A stretch of 64,000 nt of DNA from Dehalobacter sp. DCM. GTDB taxonomy: Bacteria; Bacillota; Desulfitobacteriia; Desulfitobacteriales; Syntrophobotulaceae. The notes beneath the pieces are model-generated. The model saw only the letters and a list, made by a program, of their open reading frames with translations, was not told where the DNA came from and made no database searches. The DNA lies in assembly GCF_024972775.1 (NCBI RefSeq), contig NZ_CP092282.1, positions 3,341,001 to 3,405,000 of the forward strand, in the 5' to 3' direction. Below, piece by piece: positions 16,810-24,848 of the stretch. The translations under genes and the position numbers were made by a program. The number at the start of each line of letters is the position of its first letter. Position 1 is the stretch's first letter.

Positions 16810-17251
16810 ACTCTGTCTCCTCACTGTGGTCTTAGTCGATCCATATAAGGAACAATTGTCTTGATCGGGGACTCAATACGCGTTTTGCACCATTTAACAA
16901 TAACAGCATGGTTTCATACACATCGTAGGAAGTAAATCGCAGGAACTAAATCTTATGAAATGACAACACAACGTTCAACAATAATATCATATCAGTATGA
17001 TGTATTGGATTAATTATATTAACCTGCCGAATAAATAACAAGCTCTTTTCGATCGGCCAATTATAAGCCTCAAAGTTCCAATACATCCTCCCTACACTAT
17101 GTCGTGTTTAATGACTAAATTTCCGCTGTTTTACTGTATTCATTAACGATGGTTCTGCCGTTATAATGAAAGTACATCCGATTGGATAAGAGCTCAAAGA
17201 CGATATCAAAATTGCGTGAGGCCATACAATATGTAAATAGGAGGGACTATC
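16810..17251. other. Divergent intergenic region, AT-rich
   Basis: A 442-base region between the pucR and UroD genes. TATAAT at 17162-17167 is a possible -10 for the UroD gene, without a convincing -35. No RNA gene, repeat or credible small gene was seen. Confidence 0.4.
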
Positions 17252-18244
17252 ATGCTGACACCAAAAGAAAATTTCCTTCTGGCAGCGGTAGAACACAGGA
17301 TTCCGGAATGGATTCCCAATGAAATGACCGATATCATTCTGGTCGGCGGAGCATTTGAGACCTACGAAAACGGGCCGTTTGGCGGCGGGCTTGACGGGTT
17401 TGGCGTTCAGTGGCATGCGACACAGTCTGCCAGCGGACAGCCGGTCCCGGGTGGTAAACCCGTGCTTGCCGATATTACCCAGTGGGAAGATATCGTTAAA
17501 TTCCCGGATCTCGACGCCTTTGACTGGGAAGGCAGCGCCGGGATGCAGTTTGCCGCTCCGGGTGCGAACCGTAACCTCAAACTCGTCGAATACGGAGCCT
17601 GGAATGCGCAATTCCTCCGCTTAACTCATCTCATGGGCTTTGAAAATGCCCTCTGCGCCATGATTGAAGAACCAGAGGCCTGCGACGCTTTATTCGCAGC
17701 AATCACCGATTATAAAATTGGCATCGTTGAAAGAGCAGCAAAATACTTTAAACCGGATATTTTCACCAATTTTGATGATGTCGCTACCGAACGCGGACTG
17801 TTTATGTCACCGGCAACCTACCGCTCATTAATTAAGCCTCATCACAAACGGCTGAACGATGCCATCAAGGCGCACGGGATGATCCCATTTATGCATACCT
17901 GCGGTAAATGTGAATCGATCATTGCCGACTTTATCGATGAAGGTGCCCTCGCGTGGAGTTCAGCACAGCCCATGAACGATATTGTCGCCATCCAGGAAAA
18001 GTACGGCGACACGATATCGGTCATCGGCGGCTACGACACCAACGGCCGCGCAGGCTTGGAAAGTGCTACAAATGAAGAAATCGAAGCCGAAGTCAAACGT
18101 TGCATCACGACTTACGGCCCCCGGGGCAGTTACGTCTTCATGGGCTTCCGCCTCATGAACTCACCGGATCCGATGTCCTTTTTCGAAGGTATCGCTCCGA
18201 TCAACGCCGCCTGGGAAAAATACAAAAACTTCTACAACAAGTAG
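17252..18244 (+). CDS. UroD-family corrinoid methyltransferase
   Basis: A 330-residue protein of the uroporphyrinogen decarboxylase superfamily. It is not a haem enzyme: it carries the His-x-Cys motif HTCGK at residues 215-219, which binds zinc in MtaA/CmuA-type methyltransferases, and lies away from tetrapyrrole genes. Such enzymes transfer a methyl group between a donor and a cobalamin protein. A TIM-barrel pattern is seen throughout (FTNFDDVATERGLFMSP near residue 175). AGGAGGG lies just before ATG 17252. No corrinoid protein or methyl-tetrahydrofolate enzyme gene is adjacent, so it must share partners, perhaps those at 33236 or 43100. The stop codon forms the first base of a 34-bp hairpin. 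Confidence 0.82.
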   Translation: MLTPKENFLLAAVEHRIPEWIPNEMTDIILVGGAFETYENGPFGGGLDGFGVQWHATQSASGQPVPGGKPVLADITQWEDIVKFPDLDAFDWEGSAGMQFAAPGANRNLKLVEYGAWNAQFLRLTHLMGFENALCAMIEEPEACDALFAAITDYKIGIVERAAKYFKPDIFTNFDDVATERGLFMSPATYRSLIKPHHKRLNDAIKAHGMIPFMHTCGKCESIIADFIDEGALAWSSAQPMNDIVAIQEKYGDTISVIGGYDTNGRAGLESATNEEIEAEVKRCITTYGPRGSYVFMGFRLMNSPDPMSFFEGIAPINAAWEKYKNFYNK

Positions 18245-18313
18245 GGAGACAAAAGGGACGTAGGACTTTGTCCCCTTTTAAGGGGACAAAGTCCTACGTC
18301 CCTTTTGTCTCCC
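18244..18313. repeat. Long perfect palindrome, copy A
   Basis: A 70-base palindrome with a 34-bp perfect stem and a TT loop, containing GGGAGACAAAAGGGACGTAG and GACTTTGTCCCC. A closely related copy lies at 50930-50997. Both occupy gaps between convergent genes, so they can act as two-way terminators, but the sequence conservation of the whole stem suggests a dispersed repeat family. Confidence 0.9.
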
Positions 18314-18361
18314 GTGGCCCCTTTTGTCTCCGTCCCTTTTGTCTCCGTCCCTTTTGTCTCC
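18299..18361. repeat. Tandem partial copies of the palindrome arm
   Basis: The motif CCCTTTTGTCTCC, the outer arm of the palindrome, recurs four times at 15-18 base spacing (starting near 18299, 18318, 18334 and 18349), followed by a degenerate CACCGTCTCC. This looks like repeated slippage or partial duplication of the palindrome edge. Confidence 0.8.
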
Positions 18362-18403
18362 CGTCACCGTCTCCTGGTTCTGGTTTTATACGATTTAAAC
18401 GAT

Positions 18404-18706
18404 TTAAACGATTTGTATTTTCTTCCCTTTATAATCGCCGTTTAATGCTTCCATCGCATGTTCCCAGGCTTCAATGCCGATGTCATCATTGTAATATCCT
18501 GGGATCTCATTGAGGTGAGCCAAAGCAATCTTACCTGTTACTAATGGATCATCATTCGTGACATTGGTATGGGGATCTACTGTTCCATGCTCCAGTTCGA
18601 TATTCATCCCTTCGAGGTACTCTTCCGGTGTAAACCCCACAGTGTTAAAATCAATGCCCAAGGCTTCTGCTATGTTCAGAGCTTCTTCCAGAGTGAACTT
18701 TTTCAT
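18404..18706 (-). CDS. DUF5661 family protein
   Basis: A 100-residue soluble protein with the conserved core NIELEHGTVDPHTNVTNDDP followed by TGKIALAHLNEIPGYY, which identifies DUF5661, a family of unknown function found across bacteria and phages. ATG 18706 is used because AGGGGG lies nine bases upstream. The last codons and stop overlap a short tandem repeat (ACGATTTAAA, three units at 18389-18417). Single gene. Confidence 0.75.
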   Translation of the reverse strand: MKKFTLEEALNIAEALGIDFNTVGFTPEEYLEGMNIELEHGTVDPHTNVTNDDPLVTGKIALAHLNEIPGYYNDDIGIEAWEHAMEALNGDYKGKKIQIV

Positions 18707-18869
18707 GACGATACCCCCTTGAAAATTGTATTTATTCATCTAGTATAACCCTTTTTTAGTTAAGCTACTTTTTTACCTGAATCCGTCGCACGCCATAGTC
18801 AACGTGCTAAATCCTCCTAAAGTGTTTTTTGCAACGTGTTCCTTCACAGAAAGTAGGGATTCTCACTGT

Positions 18870-19466
18870 TTAAAATCCGAGTTCTTCGCCGATGATAACG
18901 ACCTCAACCTTTTCCATGCCCATCATTTTCCCCCAAAGAACGACCAATCCTTTGCAGATACGTTCCGGGCTATTGCAGTCATGACATTTCAAATCTCCTT
19001 TTGTACACGGGGTATTCGTGTTGAAGCGCCGCGCGTTCAGCGGTGCTGCGATATTCCTTGCCCGCCATAGCGCCTTATCGTAATCCTCGGCAATCTTATT
19101 GCTGCCGATGATAAAGTAAACCTTTTTCTTGCCAAACAACGTACCGGCTACCCGATTGCCGGCACCGTCAATGTTGATAATTTCGCCGGTTTCCGCTACC
19201 GCATTGGCACTGGTAATGTAGACATCCGCAGCCGTCGCTTTGCTTCTTACCTCCATCCCCTGCTTCCAGTGCCAAAAGACCGTATTTGCTTCGGCAAGGC
19301 GTTCGAACACGTCCAGTGCTTCTACCGTTTTGCTGCCGCCAAATCCGACCGTTTCACCATGAAGCTGCGACACAATGTAATCGGCAGCTTCTTTCGCGCT
19401 TGCAAAGTAAGTGGCATCAAACCCCCGGGAATTGAGATTCTTCATTGTTGTTTCCATATTTATCAT
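18870..19466 (-). CDS. LUD-domain (YkgG/LutC-like) protein
   Basis: A 198-residue protein of the LUD/DUF162 family, related to LutC of the lactate-oxidation system. Seen are VGFGGSKTVEAL near residue 40, ITSANAVAETGEIINIDGAGNRV (near 85-107, the most conserved block) and a C-terminal cysteine group CTKGDLKCHDC...ERIC that could bind a metal or cluster. Stand-alone members of this length are common in clostridia and are of uncertain function; there is no lutA or lutB nearby. AAGGAGG lies upstream of ATG 19466. The next gene upstream on the same strand is the DUF3795 gene, 41 bases away. Confidence 0.8.
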   Translation of the reverse strand: MINMETTMKNLNSRGFDATYFASAKEAADYIVSQLHGETVGFGGSKTVEALDVFERLAEANTVFWHWKQGMEVRSKATAADVYITSANAVAETGEIINIDGAGNRVAGTLFGKKKVYFIIGSNKIAEDYDKALWRARNIAAPLNARRFNTNTPCTKGDLKCHDCNSPERICKGLVVLWGKMMGMEKVEVVIIGEELGF

Positions 19467-19507
19467 AACGCTGTCTCCTCCTTATCAATAACCTCATCGC
19501 GAAAGCA

Positions 19508-19954
19508 CTACTCCTCACCCCAGCGGTAGCTTCTATTTTGCCGCAAAATATCCAAAGAGCAACTCAGGCAAAGCCCGTTATGGCAGCAAATCCTATCACC
19601 ACATTCGGCGCAGCGCCACTTTGCCTCTTCCTTATCAAGAAATTCAGCCATTCCCTTCTCCTGAATACACTTAAGATTATCGATCATACTGAGATGGTAT
19701 TTTGTACGGTAGCGTTTATCCAGGGCTTTTAGTCGTTTGCATGGAAAACTGTCGCATTCATAACAAAACCGCACATGCCCATTTCCCAGTAAATCACACT
19801 GTTTCTTCATAAAAGCACAATTCTTTCCCCGGGGCAGGCAACCGGCACAATACGACTTACTGAATCCTTTTTTCTTTAAATCATGCTTCATGGCGAGATA
19901 ACTGACACATAAACCGCAGTTCATACCGCAGGGGGCGATGAGGTTTTCTTCCAT
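19508..19954 (-). CDS. DUF3795 cysteine-rich protein
   Basis: A 148-residue protein that starts IAPCGMNCGLCVSYLA, the signature of DUF3795, and contains about 14 cysteines in pairs (CAGCLPRGKNC, CYECDSFPC, CAECGDRICC, CLSCSLDIL), so it probably binds zinc or iron-sulfur clusters. ATG 19954 fits the family start; the open frame extends to 20089 but the extra residues are not family-like. Function unknown. Likely cotranscribed with the LUD-domain gene. Confidence 0.78.
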   Translation of the reverse strand: MEENLIAPCGMNCGLCVSYLAMKHDLKKKGFSKSYCAGCLPRGKNCAFMKKQCDLLGNGHVRFCYECDSFPCKRLKALDKRYRTKYHLSMIDNLKCIQEKGMAEFLDKEEAKWRCAECGDRICCHNGLCLSCSLDILRQNRSYRWGEE

Positions 19955-20641
19955 ACTATTTTCGCCGCCTTCAACTCTTTTTACCGTTTTCTTGGCGAAT
20001 ATTATACCCGGCCGAATTCCCATAAAAAAGCAATAATTTTTTATCTCAATTATACCATCCAACTTCCATATAAAAAAAGTAGTCTCCAACTCAGAAGAAA
20101 ATTTTAACTCCCCTGTACGAAAATAACGTGCAACAAGTAACTATTACATCATTCTTGAATTTTCTTTACACCTCAAAACAGATCCAAAACAGCATCTGTT
20201 TTTTTCATGGATATACTAATGCCGCGAGGTCACGTCTCACCCTTAGGTGCAATGGCTGCCTTATTCCCAAAGCATCAAAAGTACAGGAGATAGGCGCTGC
20301 AATGCAGGGCCAGCGCAAGCTGAATTTCCAATAAATGTCTTGCTAAATTATGTGGTATCTTTACAATGAAATAGGAAGACTCGCATCACCGCACGCAATA
20401 TGGTAAAGACTAAACACGCACCAGTGTACTGTGTCGCTGGTAATTAGGTTTACTGCTTGCCTAAATTTCCATCTGCGTTGTTGTCGTCAGTCGCCGTAGC
20501 TACGGCTATGCCTCCCTCCTCCGCCTAGCAGGCTGAAAATTTATTCGGCGCAGTAATTCCAAATATCAACGAGAAAGTACACTTGGCGTGTCCCTAATAA
20601 TAATGCCAAAGATAACGCATTCAGACAGGAGAGAATCCGAC
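19955..20641. other. Intergenic region with a palindromic element
   Basis: A long non-coding stretch of about 690 bases between divergent genes. Apart from the structured element at 20448-20560 I see no gene, tRNA or clear promoter; small open frames here lack ribosome binding sites. Confidence 0.5.
20448..20560. repeat. Imperfect inverted-repeat element with central palindrome
   Basis: The left end (TTTACTGC...GCC...TAAATTT, 20449-20468) is mirrored by the right end (AAATTTATTCGGCGCAGTAA, 20537-20556), and the centre is the perfect palindrome GCCGTAGCTACGGC at 20493-20506. The size, about 110 bases, fits a small non-autonomous repeat or a structured RNA. Only one copy is in the window. Confidence 0.5.
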
Positions 20642-22048
20642 GTGGAAGAGACCGTGCCAAGATCAGAGGAGAATATAGATCTCTTAAGAATTACACTTGT
20701 CATCGTATTAACGACATCATTCCTGACCGCATTTACAGCCGGCTCGATCAATCTGGCAATCCCTTCGATGGGACTGGAATTCAGAGCGAGCCAATTTTGG
20801 CTGAATTGGGTCGTGACATCTTATTTGTTGACCATAGCAGCTTTCTTATTACCTTTCGGACAATTGGCGGATTTAATTGGCAGAAAGAAAGTATTTTCAG
20901 CTGGAATGAGTCTTTTTACAGTAACCTCGCTTTTATGTACCTTTGCGCATTCCATTGAACTTCTCGTCATTTTCAGAGTACTTCAAGGTATTGCCTCTTC
21001 AATGATCTTCGGTACTTCTAACGCGATTTTAATTTCCGTTGCTCCACCACAATCCAGGGGTAAAGTATTGGGACTAAGCGCAGCCGCTGTATATTTCGGC
21101 TTATCTTCCGGACCTGTCTTTGGCGGCGTTATTTGCCAGTTATTTAATTGGCGGGGTATTTTCTATATCTGTGTTCTTTTAAGTATCCCCGTATTAACAC
21201 TAACGCTATGGAAATTAAAAGGTGAATGGAAAGGTCATAAAGAAAGATTTGACATTTTGGGAAGTGTCCTCTGTATCCTGGGTCAAATTTTACTGCTCAT
21301 CGGATTAGGAGATTTAGCAAAAGGATCGCTGTACATCGGAATTTTCATTACCGGCATCGCCATACTCATTGTCTTTATCGTCTATGAGTTAAACATATCA
21401 AATCCTTTGCTGCCGCTGCGTATCGCCATTAACAACCGCGTCTTTGTTTTTTCCAATGTGGCTGCCCTGATCAGCTACACAACCACGTTTGGTTTAACCT
21501 ATTTAATCTCATTATATCTTCAAAAAGTATTGCTATTAAGTACAGCAACGGCCGGCCTGGTATTGCTGGCTCAACCCCTTGTGATGGCCATACTCTCCCC
21601 TTTCACCGGCTCTTTATCCGACCGGATCGAACCCCGTCTGATTGGTACTATTGGTATTGGGATTTCCGCAGTGGGTCTTTTTATATGTATTTTCTTCAGC
21701 AAAGGAACGCCGATCGTCCTAGTGATACTCAATCTGTTATTTATTGGCATCGGCTTGGCTCTATTTTTAAGCCCGAATACAAACGCTATCATGGGCGCAG
21801 TCTATCGCCAATTCTATGGCGCTGCTTCGTCAACAGTCGCCAATGCACGCTTATTAGGACAAGCCTTGAGCATGTCTATCATTGCCTTAGTCACGGCGCA
21901 TTTTATGAGAAATATGACCATAACCTCTCCGGATTATGCCGTTAAGTTTATGGCCAGCTTTAAAATTTCGATGATCATCTTTACGATTCTTTGTATTTTT
22001 GGCGTTTTAGCATCCCTGGTAAGAGGCAAAGCTGTTCGCGCCAAGTAA
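20642..22048 (+). CDS. MFS multidrug-type transporter (DHA2 family)
   Basis: A 468-residue transporter with about 14 hydrophobic segments, the number typical of EmrB/QacA-type drug:proton antiporters. Motif C region VYFGLSSGPVFGGVI and the loop GQLADLIGRKKVF (motif A, near residues 75-87) support this. GTG 20642 is proposed as start because AGGAGAG (20627-20633) is eight bases ahead; upstream in-frame starts at 20588 and 20603 have no ribosome binding site. The gene converges on a flavodoxin-like gene with an 8-base gap. Substrate unknown. Confidence 0.83.
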   Translation: MEETVPRSEENIDLLRITLVIVLTTSFLTAFTAGSINLAIPSMGLEFRASQFWLNWVVTSYLLTIAAFLLPFGQLADLIGRKKVFSAGMSLFTVTSLLCTFAHSIELLVIFRVLQGIASSMIFGTSNAILISVAPPQSRGKVLGLSAAAVYFGLSSGPVFGGVICQLFNWRGIFYICVLLSIPVLTLTLWKLKGEWKGHKERFDILGSVLCILGQILLLIGLGDLAKGSLYIGIFITGIAILIVFIVYELNISNPLLPLRIAINNRVFVFSNVAALISYTTTFGLTYLISLYLQKVLLLSTATAGLVLLAQPLVMAILSPFTGSLSDRIEPRLIGTIGIGISAVGLFICIFFSKGTPIVLVILNLLFIGIGLALFLSPNTNAIMGAVYRQFYGAASSTVANARLLGQALSMSIIALVTAHFMRNMTITSPDYAVKFMASFKISMIIFTILCIFGVLASLVRGKAVRAK

Positions 22049-22056
22049 AATGGGTA

Positions 22057-22689
22057 TTACCGGATAAAGTTCGTGAATACCTTTTGTTCAGACTGTGGAA
22101 ACGGTATCCCCGCTTTAATGCCGGCCTCCTTGCATTTTAAAAACCAGGCCATATTCCTGGCCAGCACGCGCATGGTCTGGAGACCTTCCTCATCCTTTTT
22201 CACATCTTCCGGTGTCGCACCGTGAACCATATTCCAATAGCGGGAAGAAATGATTGGCATTTCCGATATAGCGAAGTATTTATTAAGTTGATCAAATGCG
22301 GCTGTTGTCCCGGCCCTTCTGGCTGAAACAATCGCTGCGGCCGGTTTCAAGTAAAAAGAGCGTCGCCCTGCCAGGGAGTCGGCAAAAAATGCACGATCCA
22401 TAAATGATGTGATTGCACCGCTGGCAGCCGCATAATGCACGGGAGAACCGAAAATAAACCCGTCAGCATCTTTGGCGAGATCAAGAAAGTCGTTCACTGG
22501 ATCTGAAAAAACACACTGCCCTTTTTTACTGCACGTGCGACAGGCAATACATCCAGCCAGCGGTTCAATCCCAACCTGGAAGATCTCTGCTTCGATTCCC
22601 TCGGTATTCAGGGTTTCAGCAATTCCCTCCAGCGCGGTATACGTGCAGCCTTTGGCATGGGGGCTTCCGTTAACTAATAGGACCTTCAT
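22057..22689 (-). CDS. Flavodoxin-like NAD(P)H-dependent FMN reductase
   Basis: A 210-residue protein with the FMN phosphate loop VNGSPHAKGCTYTAL (residues 6-20) and GSPVHYAAASGAITSFMDR (about 80-98), typical of the iron-sulfur flavoprotein/NADPH-dependent FMN reductase family. One cysteine group CIACRTCSKKGQC (about 47-59) sits where iron-sulfur flavoproteins bind a [4Fe-4S] cluster. Such proteins are soluble electron carriers or quinone/nitro reductases. The gene has its own terminator upstream at 22735 separating it from the aldehyde dehydrogenase transcript. Confidence 0.85.
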   Translation of the reverse strand: MKVLLVNGSPHAKGCTYTALEGIAETLNTEGIEAEIFQVGIEPLAGCIACRTCSKKGQCVFSDPVNDFLDLAKDADGFIFGSPVHYAAASGAITSFMDRAFFADSLAGRRSFYLKPAAAIVSARRAGTTAAFDQLNKYFAISEMPIISSRYWNMVHGATPEDVKKDEEGLQTMRVLARNMAWFLKCKEAGIKAGIPFPQSEQKVFTNFIR

Positions 22690-22734
22690 AAATTCTTTAT
22701 ATCCTCCGTTTCGTTCAAACTACAATCGAATTTG

Positions 22735-22767
22735 AAAAAACGATTATTACTCAATAATAATCGTTTT
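22735..22767 (-). terminator. Hairpin terminator
   Basis: AAAACGATTATTA and its perfect complement (13 bp, loop CTCAA). On the minus strand the stem runs into TTTTTT, so it ends transcripts coming from the direction of the aldehyde dehydrogenase gene. Confidence 0.65.
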
Positions 22768-22849
22768 CTAATACATATCATATCCGAAATGGATAAATTA
22801 TCAACTGGTACATCGTACATACGTTAGTTATTATACGTATTTGGGGCTC

Positions 22850-23014
22850 GGATGCCTGCACAATACCACTTTCGGCTCTTGTGCCCTCCATAAATTTGCA
22901 TTAGGAAGTTAAAATTCTTTTGCTCTCCTTGGCGAATTTTAACTTAGGTCCATCCATGGACCGTTGCGCTCCGCAATCCGTGCTCCGCTTGACGCTGGCA
23001 TTGTGCAGGCATCC
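22850..23014. repeat. 165-base element with 15-bp terminal inverted repeats
   Basis: GGATGCCTGCACAAT at 22850 is repeated perfectly inverted at 23000-23014. Inside are a second perfect 12-bp inverted repeat (AAGTTAAAATTC at 22906, complement at 22934-22945), the hairpin GGTCCAT-CC-ATGGACC at 22948 and TTGCG-CTC-CGCAA at 22964. It has no coding frame of note. It resembles a miniature inverted-repeat element or a multi-stem RNA. Confidence 0.65.
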
Positions 23015-23072
23015 TTACTATGGAATAATTTGATCATTAAATGTCTATCTTCGATAGTCGCATTTAGGCTAA

Positions 23073-24527
23073 TTATTTTAATAATCTTAGGGCATGCGTA
23101 TCCGTATACGCTGACAGTGTTAATAACGGACTGCCTTCTCTGCCTATACCACTGTTTTTAATACCGCCAAAAGGCATACCGAAGACCGTGGATCCTAAGC
23201 CATGCGTATTGATAAACGTTAAACCGGCTTCCATTTCCCGGGCGATTGTCTTTGCCTTTTCACTGTCTGTGGACCAAATCGAGGCGGCTAATCCATAATC
23301 ACTGTCGTTGGCTAAAGCGATGGCTTGGTCAACTGTAGTGAATGGGATGATCGGGATCACCGGTCCGAATTGTTCACACTGCACCAGATCAGTACAATGT
23401 TCTTTATCAATAACGACATGGGGAAGGATATAATACCCGTTCTCCCAATTTTTCGGGTCGAGCTTTATGCCTAATTCCCGGACTTCAGCTCCGCTTTGCC
23501 TTGCCTGTTCAATCAATGATTGCACAAACGTATATTGCCTTTCATTATTGACAGGTCCTATATTCGAGCGTTCATCCAAGCCATATCCCACGATATACTG
23601 ATTAACCCGAGCACAGAAGTCATCGATAAAGGCATCAAACAGCGTATCCTGGACGTAGATCCTTTTGATGGCATAACAAACTTGCCCCGAACGGGTAAAA
23701 ACCGCCCGTAAAATTTTAGGCATCATATCTTCTAAATTAGCATCCTCCAGGATAATCGCGGGATCATTTCCGCCTAATTCCAGAGTAACTGCTTTTAAGG
23801 ACTGAGCCGAACGGATATTGACTTCTTTGCCGGTGGCACAACCACCTGTAAAGGCTACTTTTCTTACTAAAGGGTGACTGGTAAGCGCTTTCCCAACATC
23901 ATCGCCGCCATGGACAACATTGATAAGCCCTGGGGGCAGTATAGCTGCCATCCTCTTCAGAAGGAGAGTCAAGGCCAGCGGGGCATTAGGCGAAGGCTTG
24001 ACGACAATCGCATTCCCGGTCATCAGTGCGGGCACTAATTTCATCATGGTCAGAACAACGGGCATATTCCAAGGAACAATCGCCGCAACTACCCCTTTGG
24101 GGTTTTTTTCGATGGAGATCCAGCTCTCGACATCTTCTTTTTGCTCCGGTTTCAAGAATGCCGGAACAACTTGGGCGTAGTTAATGAAGTTGGAATAGCC
24201 CGCCATGAAGTCCATCTTTACTTCCCGCATAAGACCGCCATGCTCTCTCGCCATTAAATAGGTCAAATCCGTAACGGATTGTTTTAACAATTCTCCTGCT
24301 TCTAAGAGCCTTTCTATTCTCTCTTCGACACGGACTGTTCGCCAGGAAAAAAACGCGCGATGCGCAGCCTGAACCGCCAGGTCAACGTCTTCCTTATTAC
24401 CCAAAGCCACAAACCCGACAATGTCACTTCGTTTGCCGGGATCGCGTATTTCGGTATATTCCTTGGCCGGAATTTCTTGATTATCTATGATTGCGTTGAT
24501 TTTTATTTGATCCGACAGATTCATCAT
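23073..24527 (-). CDS. NAD(P)-dependent aldehyde dehydrogenase
   Basis: A 484-residue member of the aldehyde dehydrogenase superfamily, full length. The active-site glutamate lies in TLELGG (Glu250) and the nucleophile in GQVCYA (Cys284); the Rossmann segment IVPWNMP and GxTxxG-like FTGGCATG are also present. It oxidises an aldehyde to the acid with NAD(P)+. The family resemblance is to benzaldehyde/succinate-semialdehyde-type enzymes, but the substrate cannot be told. AGGAGGAG precedes ATG 24527. Single gene on its strand. Confidence 0.9.
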   Translation of the reverse strand: MMNLSDQIKINAIIDNQEIPAKEYTEIRDPGKRSDIVGFVALGNKEDVDLAVQAAHRAFFSWRTVRVEERIERLLEAGELLKQSVTDLTYLMAREHGGLMREVKMDFMAGYSNFINYAQVVPAFLKPEQKEDVESWISIEKNPKGVVAAIVPWNMPVVLTMMKLVPALMTGNAIVVKPSPNAPLALTLLLKRMAAILPPGLINVVHGGDDVGKALTSHPLVRKVAFTGGCATGKEVNIRSAQSLKAVTLELGGNDPAIILEDANLEDMMPKILRAVFTRSGQVCYAIKRIYVQDTLFDAFIDDFCARVNQYIVGYGLDERSNIGPVNNERQYTFVQSLIEQARQSGAEVRELGIKLDPKNWENGYYILPHVVIDKEHCTDLVQCEQFGPVIPIIPFTTVDQAIALANDSDYGLAASIWSTDSEKAKTIAREMEAGLTFINTHGLGSTVFGMPFGGIKNSGIGREGSPLLTLSAYTDTHALRLLK

Positions 24528-24848
24528 CTTTTTCTCCTCCTAAGCTGCAATAACTATGCTGTGTCGTACTCAGGATATAAACTAGTTCTTAATTCCATAT
24601 GCAAGAACCGAGCCAAATGAAAGAATGGGCTGAGTGCCCATTCTTTCGTTGAAGCACATCATGTGCTTCAGTGATTATTTTTATTTTGGCATTTAAATTC
24701 TTAATATAAGATTTCCTATTCTATTTAACACAGGATTTTTCCTGGAATACCAGCAACTTAACGCACATCTTTAAATAAAGTACTTCTCTTGTCACGCTTA
24801 TCAGGCTTATCCCATATTATATCAAAAAACCGGAAAGAGCGGATAAAC
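24528..24848. other. Intergenic region with two adjacent hairpins
   Basis: Two perfect palindromic hairpins stand side by side: AAAGAATGGGC/GCCCATTCTTT with a TGAGT loop at 24620-24646, and TGAAGCACAT/ATGTGCTTCA around a single C at 24650-24670. They lie upstream of both divergent genes, so they are not ordinary terminators for either. No gene was seen. Confidence 0.6.

Noticed and set aside
17252-18244. Haem-biosynthetic uroporphyrinogen decarboxylase
   Set aside because: Zinc-type His-x-Cys motif, no tetrapyrrole genes nearby, and a methyltransferase-style context.
18299-18361. CRISPR-like spaced repeats
   Set aside because: Units are nearly contiguous, have no unique spacers of constant length, and derive from the adjacent palindrome; there are no cas genes.
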